NCBI RefSeq assembly: GCF_004799515.1
Contig: NZ_SSMX01000013.1
Span: forward strand, 1 to 58,855
Direction of reading: 5' to 3'
DNA length: 58,855 nt
Source: Phenylobacterium sp.
GTDB taxonomy: Bacteria > Pseudomonadota > Alphaproteobacteria > Caulobacterales > Caulobacteraceae
Part shown: positions 11,851-20,077 of the stretch, piece by piece
Position numbering within the stretch: position 1 is the first letter of the stretch
Layout of the letters: each line of letters opens with the position of its first letter
Made by a program: the position numbers and the translations under genes
The notes under the pieces: generated by a model
Told to the model about the DNA's origin: nothing
The model's input: only the letters and a program-made list of their open reading frames with translations
Database searches by the model: none

Positions 11851-13014
11851 ATGCTGACAATTGGCCAGAAGCTCGACGCCAATAAGGGCATTGGGCCCGG
11901 ATTCGATTTTCTTCGCGTTTTTCTCGCATTCAGCGTGATCGCGTGGCATTCGATCGCGCTCACCTCGGGCAGCGCTGAATCGGCGGCGGATAAGCCATAC
12001 TGGGCGTTTGTTTATGCTATCGTGCCCACCTTCTTTGCTCTTAGCGGATTCCTGGTAACCGGCAGCGCGCTCCGCCTGCCGGTGGGGCAATTCGTGTTGA
12101 GCCGCGTGCTGCGTATCGTCCCGGCGCTGTTCGTGGATACGGCGGTGTCCATACTGATCTTCGGCACAATCTTCACCACCTTGCCGGTCCTGGACTATCT
12201 GACAAACCCGGCAACCCTGAAGTACTGGCTAAATATCGTCGGCGAGATTCATTTCTTCCTGCCCGGCGTGTTCGAGGATCACCCGATCACGGCAGTCAAC
12301 GGTTCACTGTGGACGATCCGGCCGGAGCTGGGTTGTTACGTGGTCATGACCGTCTTGATCGCGACGGGCCTCGCTCGGCGGTGGCAGGTCGTGGCGCTGA
12401 GCGCGTTCTTCGTCTGGCTCGCGTCCCTTGTGGGACAGGAATCCCACATGGAGTTTATCGGCAAACATCAGATCGTCGACAATTCGCGGCTGGTGGTCTT
12501 CTTCCTGATGGGCTCCCTTGCCTATCTGCTGAGACATAGGATCCCCAGCAGTCGATGGCTGGCCCTGATCGCCCTAGCCTTTATCGTCACCTCGACCGCT
12601 TTTGGATCCGGGGCCGTGCTGGTTGGCAGCAAATGGTACCTGCTGGCCGCCGCGCCGGTGCTGACCTATCTCATTGTTTGGTTGGGTCTTCAGGTGCTGC
12701 CGCGCCTGCCGATCTTCGACCGTGGCGACTACAGCTACGGCGTTTACCTCTACGGCTTCCCTGTTCAGCAGACCGTCATCGAGCTGACGGGGATACACAT
12801 CGCCTGGGCGAATTTCGCCCTAACCTTCATTCCAGTCACCTTGCTCGCCATGTTTTCGTGGCATGTCGTTGAGAAGCCCACGCTGAAGCTGCGCAAGCGG
12901 TTCTCGCTGGCGGCCAAAATCGAGACGCAGCGCGAGGCGGCGGCCCATTCGTCGGTCCACCCGGCCTCCGCGCCCTCGACCGCACAACCGCCGCCATCCG
13001 GCCCGAGGGTCTGA
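11851..13014 (+). CDS. Acyltransferase family 3 (OafA/YrhL-like) membrane protein
   Basis: A 387-residue integral membrane O-acyltransferase with about ten membrane segments. Early motifs fit the family: GFDFLRVFLAFSVIAWHS (the usual D-x-L-R and the catalytic-type His), then FFALSGFLVTGS and R-x-x-R in SRVLRIVPALF. Such enzymes acetylate or otherwise acylate surface sugars. There is no SGNH domain, and the C-terminal tail is Pro/Ser-rich and soluble. The base composition looks slightly less GC-rich than the elongasome genes. A strong hairpin follows it. Confidence 0.87.
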   Translation: MLTIGQKLDANKGIGPGFDFLRVFLAFSVIAWHSIALTSGSAESAADKPYWAFVYAIVPTFFALSGFLVTGSALRLPVGQFVLSRVLRIVPALFVDTAVSILIFGTIFTTLPVLDYLTNPATLKYWLNIVGEIHFFLPGVFEDHPITAVNGSLWTIRPELGCYVVMTVLIATGLARRWQVVALSAFFVWLASLVGQESHMEFIGKHQIVDNSRLVVFFLMGSLAYLLRHRIPSSRWLALIALAFIVTSTAFGSGAVLVGSKWYLLAAAPVLTYLIVWLGLQVLPRLPIFDRGDYSYGVYLYGFPVQQTVIELTGIHIAWANFALTFIPVTLLAMFSWHVVEKPTLKLRKRFSLAAKIETQREAAAHSSVHPASAPSTAQPPPSGPRV

Positions 13015-13017
13015 AAA

Positions 13018-13062
13018 CTCCAAGAGTCCGGCGCGGCGCTGGCTCGCGCCTGACCCTTGGAG
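13018..13062. terminator. Bidirectional intrinsic terminator between convergent genes
   Basis: Arms at 13018-13035 and 13045-13062 (18 bases each) pair with only two mismatches (A/C and C/T) around a 9-base loop. On the minus strand the hairpin is followed by TTTTCAG, giving a proper U-run for the CHRD gene. On the plus strand GTGTTCAGTTTC follows, a weaker tail for the acyltransferase gene. It lies exactly in the gap between the two convergent stops. Confidence 0.75.
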
Positions 13063-13086
13063 GTGTTCAGTTTCTCGTCGTCGATC

Positions 13087-13485
13087 CTATTGCTTGGCCA
13101 GGGTCCCGCGGATTTCGCCGCCGGGGTTGGCCGCGGTGTGGATGTTGAAATAGACCTTGCCGGCGTTCAGGTCGGCGATCTGAGAATCGGTGAGCGTCGC
13201 CGTGCCCTTGATGGGGCTCGTGCCGACGTTCGAGGCCGGAACGATCGGCGGACCGTTGCCGCCGGGCGTCGCGGCGTCGTGGAAGTGGGCGGCGACCGCC
13301 GGACCCGTCAAGCCTTTGTAGTTGACGGTGTAGCTGAAGGTCTTGCCGTCGAGCATGGCGAAGACGTCGCCGCTCCCACTGCCCGTACCGGCCAGCTTGG
13401 CGGTGTAGTGGACCATCTGGGCCGAGGCCGCGCTGGCGACCATGATACCTGCGACCGCGACGGCGGCGAACAGCGAATGACGCAT
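13087..13485 (-). CDS. Secreted CHRD-domain protein
   Basis: A 132-residue exported protein. The first 22 residues form a Sec signal peptide (RHSLFAAVAVAGIMVASAAS, cleavage after ASA). The remainder is one CHRD domain, recognised by AHFHDAATPG and the closing VYFNIHTAANPGGEIRG, the hallmark of this chordin-derived beta domain in bacteria. The function of bacterial CHRD proteins is not established. A very good ribosome site (GGAGGGAGA, 13492-13500) supports the ATG at 13485. It lies after the peptidase gene on the same strand, 84 bases downstream. Confidence 0.9.
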   Translation of the reverse strand: MRHSLFAAVAVAGIMVASAASAQMVHYTAKLAGTGSGSGDVFAMLDGKTFSYTVNYKGLTGPAVAAHFHDAATPGGNGPPIVPASNVGTSPIKGTATLTDSQIADLNAGKVYFNIHTAANPGGEIRGTLAKQ

Positions 13486-13569
13486 GGAAAGTCTCCCTCC
13501 TTCACGGGCCCAAGCCCGGAATGCGGCGGCACGTTGCGCCGCCGCGCGCGTGCGCGCAAGGCGGGTCAG

Positions 13570-14562
13570 CTAGACGCTGAACGCCTGGTCGGTGGCGCGC
13601 ACCAGGGCGTCGACGATACCGGGCTCGGTGGAGGCGTGGCCGGCGTCCCAGACCACCTCGAAGCGCGCGCCGGGCCAGGCCGACTTCAGCTTCCAGGCGG
13701 CCTCCATCGGGGTCACCACGTCAAAGCGGCCCTGCACGATCCAGCCGGGGATGTCCTTCAGCGCGGCGGCCTTGTTGAGGATCCAGCCTTCCTCGGGGAA
13801 GAAGCCGTGGTTGGCGAAGAAGTGGCACTCGATACGGGCGAAGGCGATGGCGAAGTCGATCTCGTTGAACTTCGACGGCCGGGCCTCAGGGCCGCGGATC
13901 GAGATGGTGTCGCCCTCCCACTGGCTCCAGGCCGCGGCCGCCTCGGCCTGCACCCGCCGGTCGGGATGGGTCAGGCGCTTGTGGTAGGCGCCGATCATGT
14001 CGCCGCGCTCGGCTTGCGGGATCGGCGCGCAGAACCGTTGCCACGCGTCGGGGAACAGCATGCAGGCGCCGTCCTGGTAGAACCAGGCGAGCTCGCGCTC
14101 GGTCAGCAGGAAGACCCCGCGCAGCACCAGGCTCTCCACCCGCTCCGGATGTTTGATCGCGTAGGCCAGCGCCAGCGTCGAGCCCCAAGAGCCGCCGAAC
14201 ACGCACCACCTTTCGATGCCCAGGTGCTCGCGCAGCCGCTCGATGTCCTCGATGAGGCTCCAGGTGGTGTTGTTCTCCAGGCTGGCGTTGGGGCGGCTCT
14301 TGCCGCAGCCGCGCTGGTCGAACAGCGCCATGCGCCACTTCGCCGGGTCGAAGAACCGCCGCATGGTCGGATTGATCGCCCCGCCCGGGCCGCCGTGCAG
14401 GATGACGCAGGGCTTGCCGTTGGGCTTTCCGCACTCCTCGAAATAGATCTCGTGGCCGCTGTCGGCCGCCAGCCAGCCGGTGTTGAAGGGCTCGTTGTCC
14501 GCGAATAGCCCGCGCCGGTGGGCGGCGGCCGAGACGGCGGGCGGCGGCGTGCTGCGTTCCAT
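13570..14562 (-). CDS. pip: Proline iminopeptidase
   Basis: Alpha/beta hydrolase of the S33 family that removes N-terminal proline from peptides. The 330-residue protein has normal length and shows the S33 signature: HGGPGG (56-61, oxyanion hole), DQRGCGKS (82-89) and the nucleophile elbow GGSWGS with Ser125. The acid is probably the Asp in QGRFDVVTP and the base the His in DAGHAS near the C-terminus. It starts 9 bases after the hydrolase gene upstream, so the two form an operon on the minus strand. Confidence 0.94.
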   Translation of the reverse strand: MERSTPPPAVSAAAHRRGLFADNEPFNTGWLAADSGHEIYFEECGKPNGKPCVILHGGPGGAINPTMRRFFDPAKWRMALFDQRGCGKSRPNASLENNTTWSLIEDIERLREHLGIERWCVFGGSWGSTLALAYAIKHPERVESLVLRGVFLLTERELAWFYQDGACMLFPDAWQRFCAPIPQAERGDMIGAYHKRLTHPDRRVQAEAAAAWSQWEGDTISIRGPEARPSKFNEIDFAIAFARIECHFFANHGFFPEEGWILNKAAALKDIPGWIVQGRFDVVTPMEAAWKLKSAWPGARFEVVWDAGHASTEPGIVDALVRATDQAFSV

Positions 14563-14571
14563 GGGGCCAAT

Positions 14572-15555
14572 CTACTGCGGGAAACGCCGTCCCAGCCAGT
14601 CCAGGATGAGGCGGTTCACCTCATCCGGCTTTTCCTGCTGCGTCCAGTGGCCCGAGCCCTTGATCATATGCATCTCCAGATCGCTGACCATGCCGACCAT
14701 GCCTTCGGCCATCGCCGGCGACAGCACCGCGTCCAGCTCGGCGGTGATCATCAGGCAGGGCAGGTTGTCGAGGCGCGTGGCCTGGCCCTCCGCGCGCTCC
14801 CAGTTGCGGGTGAAGTTGCGGTACCAGTTGACCCCGCCGCGGAAGCCGCTGGCCTGGAAGGTCTCGACAAAGACCGCCAGCTCCTCGGGGGTCAGGAGCT
14901 GGCCGCCGGCGTCGGTGGCGTCCCACTGCTGCAGCAAGTCCTTGAAGGCGAAGGTCGAGCCTCCCGCCGGGCGTTCCGCGGCGACCGCCGCCAGGCCCTG
15001 CGGCCGGCGCATGAAGAAGCGCATGGTCTTCTCGACGTCGGCCCCCAGAACGGCTTCCGGCTCTTCCGGCGTCTGGAACCAGACGATGTACATGTCCGGC
15101 CCATAGTGGGCGCGGAAGAGGGCGATCGGGTCCATGGGCCCGCGCGGCAGGAAGGGCGTGTTGAGGCCGATGACGCCGGCCACGCGGTCCGGGTGCATCA
15201 GCGGCGTCTGCCAGACGACGAGGCCGCCCCAGTCATGGCCGCAGAGGACCGCCTTCTCGACCCCCAGGTGGTCGAGCAGGCCGGTGAGGTCGCCGGTCAG
15301 GTGCTCCATGTCGTAGTCGGTGACCGCCTGGGGCCGCGAGGTCAGGCCATAGCCGCGCTGGTCCGGGGCGATCACCCAGCGGCCCGCCTCGCCCAGCGCC
15401 TTCAGCTGATGGCGCCAGGAGAAGGCCAGTTCCGGGAAGCCGTGGCAGAGGACGATCGGCACGCCGTGGCGCGGCCCGGCCTCGTAGTAGGCCATCTCGA
15501 CGCCGTTCACGGCCGCGCGCTGGACGGGCGGCATCAGGGTCTCGAGCGCGGACAT
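14572..15555 (-). CDS. Alpha/beta hydrolase, epoxide hydrolase-like
   Basis: A 327-residue alpha/beta hydrolase whose nucleophile elbow is GHDWGG with Asp108, as in epoxide hydrolases and haloalkane dehalogenases. HGFPE (38-42) forms the oxyanion region and GSGHWTQQEKPDEVN carries the catalytic His. The W-rich cap and HGFPE favour epoxide hydrolase over dehalogenase, but the substrate cannot be fixed. It is first in a minus-strand pair with pip and divergent from the Bcr/CflA transporter gene, with 95 bases between the start codons. Confidence 0.88.
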   Translation of the reverse strand: MSALETLMPPVQRAAVNGVEMAYYEAGPRHGVPIVLCHGFPELAFSWRHQLKALGEAGRWVIAPDQRGYGLTSRPQAVTDYDMEHLTGDLTGLLDHLGVEKAVLCGHDWGGLVVWQTPLMHPDRVAGVIGLNTPFLPRGPMDPIALFRAHYGPDMYIVWFQTPEEPEAVLGADVEKTMRFFMRRPQGLAAVAAERPAGGSTFAFKDLLQQWDATDAGGQLLTPEELAVFVETFQASGFRGGVNWYRNFTRNWERAEGQATRLDNLPCLMITAELDAVLSPAMAEGMVGMVSDLEMHMIKGSGHWTQQEKPDEVNRLILDWLGRRFPQ

Positions 15556-15650
15556 GGCTTGGGTTTCCTCTTTGACCGCCAGCTTTGCCGCAAAACCGTC
15601 ACGGCTGGAACGGGGAAGACAGCGGCGGCGAACAGGCTAAACAGGGGCCG

Positions 15651-16859
15651 ATGACGACGGCCGAGGTCCAGACCGAGCGCACGCCCTGGGGATTGGTGAT
15701 CCTCCTGGGGTCGCTGACAGCCATGGGGCCGTTGGCGATCGACATGTACCTGCCCAGCCTGCCGTCGATCGGCGCCAGCCTGCACGCCTCGGCGGGCGAG
15801 GCCCAGGCGACGGTCTCGGCCTTCCTGGCGGGCATGGCGCTGGGCCAGCTCGCCTACGGGCCGGCGTCCGACCGGCTCGGCCGGCGCGCCCCGCTGCTCT
15901 TCGGGGTGATCGTCTATGTGGCTGCCTCGGCGCTGTGCGCCTGCGCGCTCAGCCCGGCCATGCTGATCGGCGGGCGGTTCGTCCAGGCGCTCGGCGCCTG
16001 CGCCGGCGGGGTGGTCTCCCGCGCCGTGATCCGCGACCGCTTCACCCATACCGAGACGGCGCGGATGCTCAGCCTGATGATGCTGATCATGGGCCTGGCG
16101 CCCATCCTGGCGCCGCTGCTGGGCGGGGCGCTGCTCAGCTTCGGCGGCTGGCGGCTGAACTTCTGGTTCATGACGAGCTTCGGCGTGATCGTGGGCCTGG
16201 TGGCGGCCTGGCGGATGCTGGAAAGCCGTTCGGAGGAGACCTCCGCGCACGCGGCCACCGAGACGCCGCTGCAGGCCTACCTGGCGCTGCTGCGCGAGCC
16301 CCGGCTGGTGGGCTACGCCCTGGCCGGCGCGCTGAACGGGGCGACGCTCTTCACCTACATCGCCTCCTCGCCGGATCTCCTGATCAAGACCTACGGCATC
16401 CCGGCCTCGGCCTTCGGCTGGGTGTTCGGGCTGAACGCGGTCGGGATCATCGGCTCCAACCAGGTGAACCGTTATTTCCTGCGCCGGCGCACGCCCGACC
16501 AGATCGTGGCCAAGTCGAGCCTGATCGCCGTGGGCTTCGGGGTTCTCCTGATGATCGCGGCGCTGACCGGGATCGGCGAGCGGTGGAGCGTGCTGCCGCT
16601 GCTGTTCCTGATGCTGTCGACCTACGGCTTCATGCAGGGCAACACCATGGCCGGCGCGCTGAACGTCGATCCGCGCAGGGCCGGGGCGATCTCGGCGATG
16701 ATGGGCGCGGTGTCGTTCGGCGCCGGCGCGGTGGCCTCGGCGGCGGCCGGCTGGCTGCACGACGGCACGCCCAGGCCCATGGCGGTGGTGATGCTGGCCG
16801 CCCTGGTGGGCTCGGCGCTCTGCCTGCACCTGCTGGCGCTTCCGAAGCGGCAGCCGTAA
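15651..16859 (+). CDS. Bcr/CflA-family multidrug efflux MFS transporter
   Basis: A 402-residue, 12-helix major facilitator of the drug:H+ antiporter type. The opening GPLAIDMYLPSLPSIGASL is highly typical of Bcr/CflA, followed by the motif-A loop GPASDRLGRRAPLL. The ATG at 15651 was preferred over an in-frame ATG 66 bases upstream, because the extra 22 residues are polar and unlike the family and AGGGGCCG precedes 15651. It ends five bases before the convergent DUF423 gene. Confidence 0.9.
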   Translation: MTTAEVQTERTPWGLVILLGSLTAMGPLAIDMYLPSLPSIGASLHASAGEAQATVSAFLAGMALGQLAYGPASDRLGRRAPLLFGVIVYVAASALCACALSPAMLIGGRFVQALGACAGGVVSRAVIRDRFTHTETARMLSLMMLIMGLAPILAPLLGGALLSFGGWRLNFWFMTSFGVIVGLVAAWRMLESRSEETSAHAATETPLQAYLALLREPRLVGYALAGALNGATLFTYIASSPDLLIKTYGIPASAFGWVFGLNAVGIIGSNQVNRYFLRRRTPDQIVAKSSLIAVGFGVLLMIAALTGIGERWSVLPLLFLMLSTYGFMQGNTMAGALNVDPRRAGAISAMMGAVSFGAGAVASAAAGWLHDGTPRPMAVVMLAALVGSALCLHLLALPKRQP

Positions 16860-16864
16860 GCCGC

Positions 16865-17248
16865 TTAGGCGATAGGATCCACCTCGCGCGCGGCCCAGGC
16901 CAGGACGGCCCAGCCCGCCATGAAGCTCAGGCCTCCGAAGGGAGTCGCGATCCCCACCCAGCGCGGCGCGCCGAAGGCCAGGGCGAACAGCGATCCGGAA
17001 AACAGCAGGGCGCCCGCCAGGAAGAAGCCCGGGGCGAAGCGGGCAGGCCGGCCGCCCCACTGCATGACGCCCGCCGCGGCGAAGGTCGCCAGGCAGTGCA
17101 TGAAGCCGTAGAGGGCGCCGGTCTTCAAGAGTTCCTGCGCCCGCGGATCGCCCGCCATGCCGTGGGTCGCGAAGGCGCCGGCCGCCACGGACGCGAGGCC
17201 GCCGAGCGCCGCCAGGGTCAGCCAGTTCCGGCGGCTCCAGAAACCCAT
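16865..17248 (-). CDS. DUF423 small membrane protein
   Basis: A 127-residue protein with four hydrophobic segments, matching DUF423 (YgdD-like) in GAFATHGM, LYGFMHCLA and the closing TPFGGLSFMAGWAVL. It is an inner-membrane protein of unknown role. The ATG at 17248 is five bases after the stop of the amidase gene. The frame stays open further upstream, but that sequence is an out-of-frame shadow of the amidase. It is probably co-transcribed as the last gene of the aminotransferase-amidase-DUF423 operon. Confidence 0.87.
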   Translation of the reverse strand: MGFWSRRNWLTLAALGGLASVAAGAFATHGMAGDPRAQELLKTGALYGFMHCLATFAAAGVMQWGGRPARFAPGFFLAGALLFSGSLFALAFGAPRWVGIATPFGGLSFMAGWAVLAWAAREVDPIA

Positions 17249-17253
17249 GCCGC

Positions 17254-18684
17254 TCAGCCCCAGACCTGCGGCCGACGGTCCTTCCAGGGGGCTTCCTTCT
17301 CCAGCTGGCCGGCCAGGCGGAAGAGCACAGCCTCGTCGGCGTATTTGGCGGTGAACATCATGCCGATCGGCAGGCCGTTGGCGTCGACCTCCAGCGGCAG
17401 GGACATCGACGGCTGGCCGGAATAGTTGAACGGCGGCGTGTAGGGGAAGGTGCGGCCCTGGCGGCGGTTCACCTCCTTGGGCTCCAGGTTCACCGGATCG
17501 ATGAAGCCGATCTCCGGAACCGGCGTCCCCAGCACCGGGCAAAGGTAGACGTCGATATCCTCGAAGGCCGCGAGCGTCTGGCGGTTCAGCATCCGCGTCT
17601 CCTGCAGGGAGCGCATCACGGCGGGGCCTTCCTGGCGGCGGCCGGCCTTGAGGATCGACCAGGTCAGAGGCTCCAGCTCGTCCTGTTCCGGCTCGCGGCC
17701 GACCAGGTCGATCAGCCGGGCCATGCCGGCGGCGAAATTGGCGGCGGCGGCAGGCCCGCGCGAGGCGTAGAGGGCGCGGTAGTCGATGCCCAGGCCGCGC
17801 TCGATCACCTCATGGCCCAGGCCCTTCAGCAGGTCGGCGGTGCGTTCGAGGGCCGCCTGGATCTCCGGGTCGATGGGCCGGCCGTTCGCCGTTTCCGACG
17901 ACCAGGCGATGCGCAGCCTGCCGGGGCTGCGGCAGACTTCCTCCAGGTAGGGCCGGTCCTTGGGCGGGGCCGGGTAGGGCGAGCCGGGCTCCGGATAGCC
18001 GGTGGCGTCCAGCATGGCGGCGCTATCGCGCACCGTGCGGGTCACTACGTGGTCGACGACGTTGCCGAGCGCGTAGTCGAAGCCGTCCGGCAGGTTCGGA
18101 TTGCGGTCGCGGGTGACCTTCAGGCCCACCAGGCCGCAGCAGGCCGCCGGGATGCGGATCGAGCCCAGGCCGTCGGACGCGTGCGCCAGGGGCACGATCC
18201 CCGCCGCCACCGCCGAGGCAGCCCCGCCGGACGAGCCGCCGGCGATGTGGTTCGGGTTCCAGGGATTGCGGCAGGGGCCGAGCGCGGCGCTCTCCGTCGT
18301 GCCGGTGATGCCGTATTCCGGGGTGTTGGTCTTGCCGAGCGGCACGACGCCGGCGGCCTTGTAGCGGGCGGTGAGGCCGCCATCCTGGGCGTCCACCACG
18401 CCGCGGGCGAACTTGCTGCCATGGCTGCGCGGCCAGCCGGCCACGGGCATGCCGAGGTCCTTGATCAGGAAGGGCACGCCCTTGAACGGCCCGTCGGGCA
18501 GCGGCCCGGCCGCCCAGCGGCGCGCGTCGTCGTAGCCCTTGTAGACCACCGCGTTCAGGGTCGGGTTGCGCCGCTCGATGCGGTCGATGGCGGCTTCGGC
18601 GAGCTCCGAGGGCGTCACCTCGCCCTTGGCCACCAGCTCGGCCAGGCCCAGGCCGTCGTAGTCGGAATAGCTGTCCAGGCTCAT
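17254..18684 (-). CDS. Amidase-signature family hydrolase
   Basis: A 476-residue Ser-cisSer-Lys amidase. Triad residues are visible: Lys75 in PFLIKDLG, Ser151 in the AGGSSGG loop and Ser175 in GLGSIRIPA. Members hydrolyse aliphatic or aryl amides, or act as Gln amidotransferase subunits. The absence of gatB/gatC and the linkage to an aminotransferase favour a catabolic amidase here. The ATG at 18684 lies five bases after the aminotransferase stop, giving tight coupling. The long open frame upstream of the start overlaps that gene in another phase and is not coding. Confidence 0.92.
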   Translation of the reverse strand: MSLDSYSDYDGLGLAELVAKGEVTPSELAEAAIDRIERRNPTLNAVVYKGYDDARRWAAGPLPDGPFKGVPFLIKDLGMPVAGWPRSHGSKFARGVVDAQDGGLTARYKAAGVVPLGKTNTPEYGITGTTESAALGPCRNPWNPNHIAGGSSGGAASAVAAGIVPLAHASDGLGSIRIPAACCGLVGLKVTRDRNPNLPDGFDYALGNVVDHVVTRTVRDSAAMLDATGYPEPGSPYPAPPKDRPYLEEVCRSPGRLRIAWSSETANGRPIDPEIQAALERTADLLKGLGHEVIERGLGIDYRALYASRGPAAAANFAAGMARLIDLVGREPEQDELEPLTWSILKAGRRQEGPAVMRSLQETRMLNRQTLAAFEDIDVYLCPVLGTPVPEIGFIDPVNLEPKEVNRRQGRTFPYTPPFNYSGQPSMSLPLEVDANGLPIGMMFTAKYADEAVLFRLAGQLEKEAPWKDRRPQVWG

Positions 18685-18689
18685 GGGGC

Positions 18690-19970
18690 TCACCGCGTCC
18701 CGCCGGCCGTCAGGAAGGCGAGCTTCGGCACCGGCTGCAGGCCGGGCGCGTCGCGCTTCAGGTCGCCGAACGCGCCCTCGGCGGCGTTCAGGGCGTCGTC
18801 GATGTCGGCCTCGGTCATGGCCGCGCAGAGGAACATGTTGTGCCAGGGGTGCACGTAGACCCCGCGCTCCAGCATGGCGCTGGAGAAGCAGAAGCCCTTG
18901 CGCAGGTCCGGGTCGTCGTCGAACAGGAAGAGCGGCATGGTCACCGGGCCGGTCTGGCGCAGGGAGAAGCCGGCCGCCGCGGCGCGCGCGTTCAGGCCGT
19001 CGCGCAGCCGCTGACCCAAGGCGGTGATCCGCTCCAGGTAGTCGGTGCCGCGCACCAGGCTCAGCGTCTCCAGCGCCGCGGCCATCGGCGCGGCCTGGTA
19101 CCAGAAGGAGCCGGTGACGTAGATCTTGGCCGCGGCGTCGCGGGCCTTGTTGCTGCCCACGAAGACCGACAGGGCGTGGCCGTTGGCGACGCACTTGCCG
19201 AAGGTCGACAGGTCCGGCTGCACCCCGATCTTCGACCAGGAGCAGTCGCGGGCGACCCGCAGGCCGGCGCGGACGTCGTCCACCACCAGAAGCGCCCCGG
19301 TCTTGTCGCAGAGCTCGCGGGCGCGGCGCGCATAGGCGAGGTCCGGCTCGGCCTGGTCGATGAAGGCGTCGTGCTTGAAGGGGGCGGCGAAGATGCAGGC
19401 GAGGTCGTCGCCGGCCTCGGCCACTGCGGCCTCCAGGCTCGCCACGTCGTTGTAGTCGTAGAAGATCTGGTGGGCGCGGTCGGTGTCGATGGTGCCGGCG
19501 GGCCTGGGCACGCACCAGGGGGCCGCGCCGTGATAGGCGCCCTTGGCCCGCACGACGGTCTTGCGCTTGGTGTGGGCGCGGGCGGTGGTCAGCGCCATGG
19601 TGGTGGCGTCCGTGCCGTTCTTGCAGAATATGGCCCAGTCGGCGTGGGTGACCATGGCCACGAAGGCCTCGGCCAGCTCGACCATCAGCGCCGTCGGCCC
19701 GGTCAGGGTGTCGCCCAGGCCCAGCTGGCGCACGAAGGCCGCGTCGATCTGCGGGTTGGCGTAGCCGAACAGGTTCGGGCCGTAGGCGCACATCAGGTCG
19801 AGATAGCGCCGCCCGTCCACGTCCCAGATATGGGCGCCTTCGCCGCGCTCGAAGAATTGCGGATAGTCGTCGGGCAGGAGGGCTGTGGACTGGTGGCCGT
19901 ACATCCCGCCGGGGATCACCGCCGCCGCGCGCTCGCGCAGCTCCCGGTCGCGGCTGTTGGCGCCTGCCAT
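18690..19970 (-). CDS. Class III PLP aminotransferase, glutamate-1-semialdehyde aminomutase-like
   Basis: A 426-residue fold-type I PLP enzyme. Seen: IFCKNGTDATT (phosphate-binding region), VVDDVRAG (231-236, Asp contacting the pyridine nitrogen) and the Schiff-base Lys259 in STFGKCVANGH. It resembles HemL more than ordinary omega-transaminases. The active-site neighbourhood differs from the canonical HemL GKxIGGG pattern, so it is more likely a paralogue acting on another amino compound. It heads a minus-strand operon with an amidase and is divergent from an MFS transporter, suggesting uptake and breakdown of an amide or amino compound (inference). Confidence 0.86.
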   Translation of the reverse strand: MAGANSRDRELRERAAAVIPGGMYGHQSTALLPDDYPQFFERGEGAHIWDVDGRRYLDLMCAYGPNLFGYANPQIDAAFVRQLGLGDTLTGPTALMVELAEAFVAMVTHADWAIFCKNGTDATTMALTTARAHTKRKTVVRAKGAYHGAAPWCVPRPAGTIDTDRAHQIFYDYNDVASLEAAVAEAGDDLACIFAAPFKHDAFIDQAEPDLAYARRARELCDKTGALLVVDDVRAGLRVARDCSWSKIGVQPDLSTFGKCVANGHALSVFVGSNKARDAAAKIYVTGSFWYQAAPMAAALETLSLVRGTDYLERITALGQRLRDGLNARAAAAGFSLRQTGPVTMPLFLFDDDPDLRKGFCFSSAMLERGVYVHPWHNMFLCAAMTEADIDDALNAAEGAFGDLKRDAPGLQPVPKLAFLTAGGTR

Positions 19971-20077
19971 GGGTATCCTCCCTTATCGCTGATCAGACAT
20001 TACGCGCGGTTTCCGCGGCGTCCACCTCGGCGGTGTCCATCTTAAGGGGCGGCGACTCCGTGTATGGCGCTGGGACC

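Noticed and set aside
17249..17542. N-terminal extension of the DUF423 gene
   Set aside because: The extra sequence is an out-of-phase reading of the amidase 3' end. The conserved protein starts at the ATG at 17248.
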